DNA of 15,357 nucleotides, from the NCBI GenBank assembly GCA_022702195.1, contig JAKONB010000538.1, forward strand, positions 1-15,357, written 5' to 3'. A program made the position numbers and the translations under genes. This DNA comes from Beijerinckiaceae bacterium. Its GTDB lineage: Bacteria; Pseudomonadota; Alphaproteobacteria; Rhizobiales; Beijerinckiaceae. The notes below the pieces were generated by a model that had not been told where the DNA came from, did not search any database, and worked only from the letters and a program-made list of their open reading frames with translations. Shown one piece after another: positions 7,415 to 12,928 of the stretch (positions are counted from its first letter, which is position 1; the number at the start of each line of letters is the position of its first letter).

Positions 7415-7478
7415 TCCCGGAACCCCCGGCGGCGTCGCGCCCTTGTTCCCGCAGCGCCGCGGAAAAGGATCAGGCCAC

Positions 7479-8006
7479 GTGCTTCGCGTGTTTCGCACCC
7501 TCGGTCTCGCCCTCGGCCTGCTCGGCGGCCTGATCGCCGCGCAGGGTCCAGAATTCGCCCAGCAATACACCCAGCGCCTCGGCGGCACCCTCGACGAACT
7601 GCGCCGGGTCGTCGCCGGCTTCGCGGCGGACGCGGCCGCCACCGGCCGCACGGCGGATGCGGCCGTGGAGCGCCTGCGCGGCGACACCGACGCCCTCGTG
7701 GCCCGACGCGGCGCGGCGGCCCAATCCGACATCGCCCGCCTGAAGGACCTGACCGCCCAGCAGCGGGCGCTCGCCGAGGCCGGCGGTCCCCTCGGCCGGT
7801 TCGTCGCCCTGATCCGCAATCCCGACCTGCCCCTCGCCCGGGCGACCTATCGGGATTACGCGCCCGCCATCCCCACCACGGCGGACGGGCTCGTCGCCGG
7901 TCTGGTCGGCTTCCTGGCCACGTGGGGCGGCTGGCGGGTGATCTCCGATCTCGGGCGCCGGGTGAGGCCGCCGCGACGCGCACCCGTCCGGGTCGAGCGC
8001 GCATGA
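7479..8006 (+). CDS. DUF2937 family membrane protein
   Basis: A 175-residue protein. I chose the GTG at 7479 because the purine-rich ggaaaagg (7461-7468) lies about ten bases upstream and the protein then begins directly with VLRVFRTLGLALGLLGGLI; the TTG at 7443 has no such signal. The first 20 residues are a membrane segment. They are followed by the DUF2937 signature QGPEFAQQYTQRLGGTLDEL, a long helical, probably coiled-coil, Ala/Arg-rich region to about residue 110, and a second hydrophobic segment near 140-155 (LVAGLVGFLATWGGWRVI). The C-terminus is strongly basic. The helical part is expected in the periplasm. Function is unknown. It is the last gene of the plus-strand run that begins at 5420. 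Confidence 0.85.
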   Translation: MLRVFRTLGLALGLLGGLIAAQGPEFAQQYTQRLGGTLDELRRVVAGFAADAAATGRTADAAVERLRGDTDALVARRGAAAQSDIARLKDLTAQQRALAEAGGPLGRFVALIRNPDLPLARATYRDYAPAIPTTADGLVAGLVGFLATWGGWRVISDLGRRVRPPRRAPVRVERA

Positions 8007-8018
8007 TCCCGCCTCGGC

Positions 8019-8048
8019 CTTGCAGGATCGGTGCTTGCAGGATCGGTG
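8019..8048. repeat. Two perfect tandem copies of a 15-bp unit
   Basis: cttgcaggatcggtg occurs at 8019-8033 and again, directly abutting, at 8034-8048. The pair lies 13 bases past the DUF2937 stop, in the 265-bp gap before the O-antigen ligase-like gene. Two copies can arise by slippage; a regulatory role is possible but unsupported. Confidence 0.6.
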
Positions 8049-8271
8049 GCTGTATCGGCCAGCTCCGTGCAACACCCGAGCGAGGTCGGACGCCGCCACC
8101 CCGCAGGAATCGATGGGTGTTCGCCTGATGGCCCCGATCGATCGCCCTGAGGACCACGGTGTCCGGGCAGGTGTTGCATGACATCTACAGCCGGTGCCGC
8201 GAGCCTGCACTAGGACTGGTGGTCAGTGCTCGGGCCCACTCGCGGCGCGTTGCAACGGGCTCGATTGAACC

Positions 8272-9501
8272 ATGCCGCGCGCGCCATCCTCCCCTGTCGA
8301 TCCGGCCGTCGATGCCGCCGCTCTGCTGCGGCGCCTCGGCTTCTTCGGCCTGTTCGTCGTGCTGCCGCTGGCGGCGCAGGTGGCCCGGCGCGCGACCGTC
8401 GTCCTCGCGCCGATCGCCGTGGCCCTGCTGATCCTGGCCGGCGCCATCGACGGAAAATACCGGCCGATGCGCCCGCGGGCCATCAAGCTGCTGCAGGCCC
8501 CGGCCTTCCTCGCCGGCCTCCTCGTCCTGTCGTGGTCGCTGCTCTCTCTGGTCTGGACGCCGTTCCTCGAACCGGCCACCGAGCGGCTTCTGAACATCGT
8601 CGCCACCATCCTGATGACCCTGGCGGCCTACCTGTTCCTGCCGGACCGGATGCGCTCCGCCAACCTCTACCTGCTGCCGGTGGGGACGGCCGCCGCCGCC
8701 CTCCTCGCCATCGCGCTGGGCCTGTTCGGCCACGGTTTCCTGCGGGGCGTGACGAGCGACGAGGGCGGCCTCGATCGCGGCGTGACCCTGCTCGTCCTCC
8801 TGGTCTGGCCGGCGGTGGCCTGGCTGCGCTCGCGCGGGCGCGACGTCGAATCCCTCGGCCTCGCGCTCCTGGTGGCCGCCGCCCTGGTGGTCTCGCCGGG
8901 GGCCGCGACGCTGGTGGCGCTGGCCGTGGGCGCCACCGCCTTCGCGGTGACGGCCTATCGGCCCGCCCTCGGGACACGGGCCACCGCTGCGGCGGTCGCC
9001 GGCCTTCTCGTCGTCGCCCCGATCCTGCCCTTCCTCGCACGGCCGGTGGGCGCGGCCCTGTTCGGCCCGGTGGCGCCCGGCGTTCTCACCCTCAAGACCT
9101 GGCAGAAGGTCGTGACCACCGAGCCGGTGCGGCTGGTCACCGGGCACGGTTTCGAGACCGCCCTGCGGGCGCGCTTCGTCAACCTGCTGCCCATGAACGC
9201 CCCGACCACGCTGCTGTTCGACCTGTGGTACGAACTCGGCGTCGTCGGTGCCCTGGCCAGCGCCTTCGCGCTCCATGCCGCGATCCGGCGCAGCGGGCGG
9301 GAGGCGGCCGTCCTGGTTCCGGGCGCCATGGCGGCCTTCGCGGCGGCCTTCACCGTCGCCTGCATCGGCGTCGGTCTCACGGCGATCTGGTGGCTCACCA
9401 CCCTGGCGCTCGCTGTGCTGGTGTTCGTGGCGGTGGAGCGCGGGCAGTTCCGCACGCGCCGGCCCAAGCTCGGCCTGCGGCGTCCGGCCAACGACGCCTG
9501 A
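8272..9501 (+). CDS. O-antigen ligase / Wzy polymerase-like membrane protein
   Basis: A 409-residue polytopic inner-membrane protein with about ten to twelve hydrophobic segments. The family assignment rests on overall topology and on the loop TGHGFETALRARF followed by LLFDLWYELGVVGAL (about residues 286-327), which matches the Wzy_C pattern of a GHG motif, then an acidic residue in a [E]LGxxG helix. Members transfer or polymerise lipid-linked polysaccharide at the periplasmic face of the inner membrane. A long periplasmic loop before this motif fits. The usual His-Asn of the HNxxL stretch is replaced by NAPTTLLF, so substrate and exact reaction (ligase, polymerase or other) are open. No glycosyltransferase or flippase genes are nearby. 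The ATG at 8272 has only a weak ribosome binding site. Tandem hairpins follow its stop. Confidence 0.75.
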   Translation: MPRAPSSPVDPAVDAAALLRRLGFFGLFVVLPLAAQVARRATVVLAPIAVALLILAGAIDGKYRPMRPRAIKLLQAPAFLAGLLVLSWSLLSLVWTPFLEPATERLLNIVATILMTLAAYLFLPDRMRSANLYLLPVGTAAAALLAIALGLFGHGFLRGVTSDEGGLDRGVTLLVLLVWPAVAWLRSRGRDVESLGLALLVAAALVVSPGAATLVALAVGATAFAVTAYRPALGTRATAAAVAGLLVVAPILPFLARPVGAALFGPVAPGVLTLKTWQKVVTTEPVRLVTGHGFETALRARFVNLLPMNAPTTLLFDLWYELGVVGALASAFALHAAIRRSGREAAVLVPGAMAAFAAAFTVACIGVGLTAIWWLTTLALAVLVFVAVERGQFRTRRPKLGLRRPANDA

Positions 9502-9520
9502 TCGCCATTTGCTTCCGAGA

Positions 9521-9541
9521 CCCGGAGACCACCGCTCCGGG
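9521..9541 (+). terminator. Hairpin downstream of the O-antigen ligase-like gene
   Basis: cccggag (9521-9527) and ctccggg (9535-9541) form a perfect 7-bp stem with a 7-base loop, 19 bases after the stop at 9501. It directly precedes the larger inverted repeat at 9551-9590. It may terminate the plus-strand transcript together with that repeat. Confidence 0.45.
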
Positions 9542-9550
9542 CGACGCTCC

Positions 9551-9590
9551 AGGACGTTTTCCGGGATCCTCGGATCCCGGAAAACGTCCT
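9551..9590. terminator. Perfect 19-bp inverted repeat between convergent genes
   Basis: Arm 9551-9569 (aggacgttttccgggatcc) is the exact reverse complement of 9572-9590, with only two bases between. It sits between the convergent O-antigen ligase-like gene and the metallopeptidase gene, and the second arm overlaps the latter's stop codon (9589-9591). As RNA it gives one long hairpin from either strand, so bidirectional termination is the simplest role. The length and exactness are also what one expects of a recently copied REP-like or other dispersed palindromic element. Confidence 0.65.
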
Positions 9591-9993
9591 AATTGGCGGC
9601 GGCTTCGATCGCCGCCATGTCGGCATCCGACAAGCCGAAATGATGTCCGATCTCGTGGATCAGCACATGGCTGACGAGGCGGCCGAGGGTGTCGTCGTGC
9701 TCCGCCCAGTAATCGAGCAGCGGGCGGCGATAGAGCCAGACCCGGTTCGGCATCTGCCCGGTCACCGCCATCCCGCTCTGCGCCAGGCCGACGCCCCGGA
9801 ACAGCCCGAGGAGATCGAACTCGCTCTCGCATTCCATCTCGTCGAGGGTGTCCGGATCGGGAAAGTCCTCCACATGGATGGTCACGCCCGCGCACAGGCC
9901 GCGAAAGCTCGCCGGCAGGTCCGCGAAGGCGGCATGCGCCAGATCCTCGATATCGGCGATCGAGGGCGCCTGCGCGTCGGCCCAGTCGCTCAT
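9589..9993 (-). CDS. Zincin-like metallopeptidase family protein (PF06262 type)
   Basis: A 134-residue cytoplasmic protein with the zinc protease signature HEIGHHFGLSD at 113-123: H113 and H117 bind zinc, E114 is the catalytic base, and D123 is probably the third ligand of the family. The N-terminal half has the usual blocks: FADLPASFRGLCAGVTIHVED (about 23-43), LLGLFRGVGL and MPNRVWLYRRPLLDYW. Length matches the small metallopeptidase family, whose substrates are unknown. Its ATG overlaps the stop of the upstream HAD hydrolase gene by 4 bases (ATGA on the minus strand), which suggests translational coupling. Its own stop codon falls inside the inverted repeat at 9551-9590. Confidence 0.9.
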   Translation of the reverse strand: MSDWADAQAPSIADIEDLAHAAFADLPASFRGLCAGVTIHVEDFPDPDTLDEMECESEFDLLGLFRGVGLAQSGMAVTGQMPNRVWLYRRPLLDYWAEHDDTLGRLVSHVLIHEIGHHFGLSDADMAAIEAAAN

Positions 9994-10793
9994 GCGGTCA
10001 CCGGCAGCACGCGCTGGCTGATGAACCCGGCCAGATCGCTGGTGATGTGGTCGATATGCGGCTCGCGCACCGCCTCCTGCTCGAACGCCTCCCGGAACGG
10101 ATCGGCGATCGCCGGAACCACCAGCACCGTGGCCATGCCGATATCGTGGGGCACCACGAGGTTGCGGGCGATGTCTTCGAACAGGGCCGAGCGCCGGGGA
10201 TCGACCCCATGGCGCGTCAGGAAGCGCTCGTAGGTCGAGCGCTCCGGCTTGGGCACGAAATCGGCGTCGGCGATGTCGAACACGTCCTCGAAATGGTCGA
10301 GGATGCCGAGCTTACGCGCCACGTTCTCCGCGTGCCGGCGCGAGCCGTTGGTGAGGATCAGCTTGCGGCCCGGCAGCCGCTCGATCGCATCGCCCAGCGC
10401 CGGATCGAGGCGGATCGTCGAATGGTCGATGTCGTGGGCGAAATCGAGGAAATCGTGCGGATCGATCCGCGCCTCGACCATCAGCGCCTTCAGGGTGGTG
10501 CCGTAGCGGTGGTAGAAATACTTCTGCAGCGCCCGCGCCGACAGCCCATCGAGACCGTAGAGTCGCATCACGTAAAGGGTGATGCGCTCGTCGACCTGGG
10601 GCCATACCCGCGCGTCGCTCGGATAGAGCGTGTTGTCGAGATCGAACACCCAGGTGTCGACATGGGCGAAGCCGCGCGATTGCGGGGTGGTGAAGTGGCT
10701 TTCGCCGGGAAGCAACAAGGCGCTCGTCGGGGTTGGAGGCCGCAGGAGGGGAGGCTCAAGATGGTGACGCTGCTGTCCGAAGGGAAGCGCCAC
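9990..10793 (-). CDS. HAD-family pyrimidine 5'-nucleotidase
   Basis: A 267-residue frame; the core matches the TIGR01993-type pyrimidine 5'-nucleotidase branch of the HAD superfamily, which dephosphorylates nucleoside monophosphates through an aspartyl-phosphate intermediate. Motif I is WVFDLDNTLYP (48-58; nucleophile D51, acid/base D53), motif II is LILTNGS (145-151; T148), the motif III Lys is K182 in FVPKPERSTY, and motif IV is LFEDIARN (204-211; E206, D207). YFYHRYGTTLKAL in the cap is typical of the family. The start is uncertain: the GTG at 10793 gives about 40 non-conserved residues before FAHVDTWVFDLD, and TTG codons at 10718 and 10715 are alternatives. None has a clear ribosome binding site. 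It forms a two-gene unit with the metallopeptidase. Confidence 0.88.
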   Translation of the reverse strand: MALPFGQQRHHLEPPLLRPPTPTSALLLPGESHFTTPQSRGFAHVDTWVFDLDNTLYPSDARVWPQVDERITLYVMRLYGLDGLSARALQKYFYHRYGTTLKALMVEARIDPHDFLDFAHDIDHSTIRLDPALGDAIERLPGRKLILTNGSRRHAENVARKLGILDHFEDVFDIADADFVPKPERSTYERFLTRHGVDPRRSALFEDIARNLVVPHDIGMATVLVVPAIADPFREAFEQEAVREPHIDHITSDLAGFISQRVLPVTA

Positions 10794-10939
10794 GGTTGTG
10801 TCGTCAGATCACGATCCTGTCCATCCGGCAAGAACCGTCGCGGGCGGAGACCGGGGATGCCCGATGGCGCGCCAGCCCCTGGGCCGGATTTGCGGCCGGG
10901 TTGATCATTTTTCGGGCACATACGCGCGTCCCTGTCACT

Positions 10940-10958
10940 GATTAGAGCAAGTCTAATC
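10940..10958. promoter_or_regulatory. Operator-like palindrome gattaga-N5-tctaatc
   Basis: gattaga (10940-10946), five bases, then tctaatc (10952-10958) is a perfect 7+7 inverted repeat in an AT-richer part of the divergent region, 166 bases upstream of siaB. The shape resembles a dimeric regulator site. The half-site TTAGA is reminiscent of the TTAGAA half-site of the alphaproteobacterial iron regulator Irr, but the spacing differs, so I do not assign a regulator. Confidence 0.45.
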
Positions 10959-11087
10959 AAGGCATGGCTAAAGTTGTAGTCGTTCGGGACGTCCGCATGG
11001 CTTGGGGCCAATCTTCAAAGGTTGTAGACGCTTAACTGGGTGTACATGACTCTGTTCTATCCCTAACGACCTGTCGATGTAGGCCTC

Positions 11088-11106
11088 GCACGTCCGGACG
11101 ACGTGC
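11088..11106 (+). promoter_or_regulatory. Hairpin or operator just upstream of the siaB ribosome binding site
   Basis: gcacgtc (11088-11094) and gacgtgc (11100-11106) are exact inverted arms around a 5-base spacer; inside lies the 10-bp DNA palindrome cgtccggacg (11091-11100). It ends six bases before the Shine-Dalgarno GGAG at 11113-11116 of siaB (ATG 11124). In RNA the stem would stand next to the ribosome site; in DNA it could be an operator near the promoter. Confidence 0.4.
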
Positions 11107-11123
11107 AGGGCTGGAGAATTTCG

Positions 11124-11678
11124 ATGCTCGCACAGGACTTCATGAATTTTTTCGACGTCTCGCGTCGACGGGGCGTGATCCTCTCCTTCGGGGGGGACAT
11201 CTCCGAAAACGTGCTGTTCTCCCTCGGCGAAGTGCTGAAGCTGCGCATGAGCCAGGGGGAGACCGATGCGAGCGTGGCCAAGCGCGTCTTCGCGATCTTC
11301 GTGGAGCAGGCTCAGAACGTGATCCGCTACTCCGCCGACAAGGTCCCCCGGTCGACGGCCAAGCCCGGGGGGCTGATCAGCGCCGGCGTGATCGTGGTCG
11401 GCAGCCAGGCGGAGCGGTTCTTCGTGGTGTGCGGGAACGAGTTGCCCAGCGCGGAGGTGCCGACCCTGCGCGCCCGGCTCGACCACCTCGCCGGCCTGAC
11501 GAGCGAGGAGCTGAAGGCGTTCTACCGCGAGAAGCTGCGCCAGCCGCCCGATGAGGGCAGCCTCGGCGGCAGCATCGGGCTGATCGAGATCGCCCGGCGC
11601 TCCAGCGCACCGGTGGAATACGATTTCCAGGATCTGGGGCAGGAGCGCAGCTTCTTCTGCCTCAAAGCCTACATCTGA
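11124..11678 (+). CDS. siaB: SiaB-type protein kinase of a partner-switching module
   Basis: A 184-residue protein; the ATG at 11124 is preferred over the GTG at 11103 because GGAG lies 7 bases upstream. It matches the SiaB family (DUF6272), divergent HATPase-like kinases related to antisigma factors. In Pseudomonas aeruginosa SiaB phosphorylates SiaC and so shuts off activation of the cyclase SiaD. Visible features are FMNFFDVSRRRGVILSFGG at the N-terminus, an N-box-like stretch EQAQNVIRYSAD (61-72; E61, N65) and a glycine-rich GSLGGSIGLIEIAR (145-158), then a beta strand to the C-terminus. It is soluble and cytoplasmic. The siaC-type gene starts 15 bases after its stop and the other two sia-type genes follow. 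The name rests on family features plus the complete neighbourhood. Confidence 0.88.
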   Translation: MLAQDFMNFFDVSRRRGVILSFGGDISENVLFSLGEVLKLRMSQGETDASVAKRVFAIFVEQAQNVIRYSADKVPRSTAKPGGLISAGVIVVGSQAERFFVVCGNELPSAEVPTLRARLDHLAGLTSEELKAFYREKLRQPPDEGSLGGSIGLIEIARRSSAPVEYDFQDLGQERSFFCLKAYI

Positions 11679-11693
11679 CGGGTCCCGCTTCCG

Positions 11694-12083
11694 ATGGACA
11701 CCATCCAGCTTGCCGCCACGGACCGCGCCCCGCTCGTCGATTTCGACTTCGCGTCCGGGCGCCTTCAGCTTCGCGGCGAATCCTATCCCGAGGATGCCGC
11801 GGCGTTCTTCGGGCCGCTGCTCCAGGCGCTGCGCGGATATCTGGCGGAGGGGGGCGTCGATCCGATCGTGTGCGAGGTCGGCCTCGTCTACTTCAATTCC
11901 TCGAGCGCCAAGGCGCTGATGAACCTGTTCATGCTGCTCGAGGACGCCGCCGCCGAGGGGCGGCCGGTCACCATCCGGTGGCATTTCGCCGAGGGCGACG
12001 AGACCATCGAGGAGGCGGGGGAGGATTTCGCCGCCGATTTCGCGCATGGCCGCTTCGAGATGGTGCGGGAGCAGCCGGCATGA
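11694..12083 (+). CDS. siaC: SiaC-type switch protein (DUF1987)
   Basis: A 129-residue protein with the one-domain DUF1987/SiaC fold, a relative of STAS anti-sigma antagonists. In Pseudomonas the unphosphorylated form binds and activates the diguanylate cyclase SiaD; SiaB phosphorylates it on a Thr and SiaA removes the phosphate. Family blocks here are DFDFASGRLQLRGESYPEDA (16-35), the core VGLVYFNSSSAKALMNLFML (62-81), and VTIRWHFAEGDETIEEAGED near the C-terminus. The phospho-site segment reads N68-S69-S70-S71, whereas I recall N-T-S-S in Pseudomonas; S69 would be the equivalent residue. It is cytoplasmic. Its TGA overlaps the ATG of the next gene by 4 bases, giving tight coupling to its expected target. 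Confidence 0.9.
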   Translation: MDTIQLAATDRAPLVDFDFASGRLQLRGESYPEDAAAFFGPLLQALRGYLAEGGVDPIVCEVGLVYFNSSSAKALMNLFMLLEDAAAEGRPVTIRWHFAEGDETIEEAGEDFAADFAHGRFEMVREQPA

Positions 12084-12928
12084 CGGGCAAGCCGAGGTCG
12101 GTCGGGGTGGCCCAGCCCGCACCGGCCGCCGATACGTTCAGCCTCTACGATGCCGAGGAGGCCGTGCTGACCCGGGCCGAGGCGATGCTTTCCGGCCTGT
12201 CCGAGGTGGCCGGGGGCGTCCAGGCGCTCGCCGACGCCTATCGCCGGGGCTACCGCGAGCAGCGTCGGCTGGTGCGGCTGAGCGACCGGATGCAGCTCGA
12301 CCTCCAGAAGGCCAACCAGCGCCTCGCCGAGCAGCAGCGCGACCTCCAGGCCCTGAACGCGGCCCTGTCGGGGGAGATCGAGCACCGGACCCGCCTCGAA
12401 GCCGAGTTGCGGCGTCTCGCCGATACCGACGACCTCACCCACGCACTGGCGCGTCGGCACTTCATGGAGGTCGCCGCCCGCGAATGGGTGCGCGGCGGCG
12501 GCGCGATCTGCGTGATGATGCTCGATCTGGATCGTTTCAAGCTCCTGAACGACGGGTTCGGCCATGCGGTGGGCGACACCGCGCTGGTGACCTTCGTCGC
12601 CACCTGCCGGGCCAACCTGCGCGGCCTCGACCTCATCGGGCGCACGGGCGGGGAGGAATTCGCCGTCATCCTGCCGGAGACCGATCTGGAGACCGGCTTG
12701 GCGGTGGCCGAGCGGTTGCGCGTCGCGGTGGCGTTGACCCCGGTGCCGGCACCGGATGCGGCGGTGTCGATGTCGGTGAGCATCGGCCTCGCGCAGGGCC
12801 TGCCGGGCGAGAGCCTGGAGAGCGCCATGCAGCGCGCGGACGCGGCGCTCTATGCGGCCAAGCGGAGCGGCCGCAACCGCGTCGCCGCCACCGCCGACAT
12901 CCCCCCGCCGGAGCCCGAGCGGCCATGA
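12080..12928 (+). CDS. siaD: SiaD-type GGDEF diguanylate cyclase
   Basis: A 282-residue soluble protein. Residues 1-50 are a short lead, about 55-115 form a long charged, Gln/Leu-rich helix expected to be a dimeric coiled coil, and 116-270 are a GGDEF domain. The domain begins with DTDDLTHALARRHF (116-129) and has the metal site MLDLDRFKLLND (147-158), the signature GGEEF at 190-194, and SVSIGLAQG and ADAALYAAKRSGRNRV at the end. The RGLD at 181-184, five residues before GGEEF, is a canonical product-inhibition I-site. It should make c-di-GMP from two GTP. It lacks any receiver or PAS domain, so control probably comes from SiaC binding to the helical stalk. It has ATGA overlaps with both neighbours. 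Confidence 0.92.
   Translation: MTGKPRSVGVAQPAPAADTFSLYDAEEAVLTRAEAMLSGLSEVAGGVQALADAYRRGYREQRRLVRLSDRMQLDLQKANQRLAEQQRDLQALNAALSGEIEHRTRLEAELRRLADTDDLTHALARRHFMEVAAREWVRGGGAICVMMLDLDRFKLLNDGFGHAVGDTALVTFVATCRANLRGLDLIGRTGGEEFAVILPETDLETGLAVAERLRVAVALTPVPAPDAAVSMSVSIGLAQGLPGESLESAMQRADAALYAAKRSGRNRVAATADIPPPEPERP

Larger units (their letters stand above)
10794..11123. other. 330-bp divergent intergenic region with two inverted repeats, no gene seen
   Basis: This gap separates the minus-strand nucleotidase from the plus-strand siaB and is less GC-rich than its surroundings from about 10900 to 11080. I find no convincing coding frame. It must hold the siaB-operon promoter and, depending on the true nucleotidase start, that gene's promoter. 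I could not assign a confident -35/-10 pair. The inverted repeats at 10940-10958 and 11088-11106 are listed separately. Confidence 0.6.

Noticed and set aside
7443..7478. TTG at 7443 as start of the DUF2937 gene
   Set aside because: It adds 12 non-hydrophobic residues without a ribosome binding site. The GTG at 7479 has a purine-rich site at proper distance and starts directly before the membrane segment.
8068..8178. A structured non-coding RNA closed by the tgcaacacc / ggtgttgca arms
   Set aside because: The arms are only 9 bp apart by more than 90 bases and I see no internal stems strong enough to support a named RNA class, so it is kept only as part of a low-interest observation.
8185..9276. 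A 363-codon minus-strand frame antisense to the O-antigen ligase-like gene
   Set aside because: It is extremely rich in Gly, Gln, Arg and Glu, with no domain. It is the complement of a hydrophobic membrane-protein frame, a usual source of such shadows.
10794..11123. A small hidden gene, such as a bacterioferritin-associated ferredoxin, in the 330-bp gap next to the Irr-like palindrome
   Set aside because: No frame in either direction shows a cysteine motif or coding character; the available short frames are continuations or shadows of the nucleotidase region.
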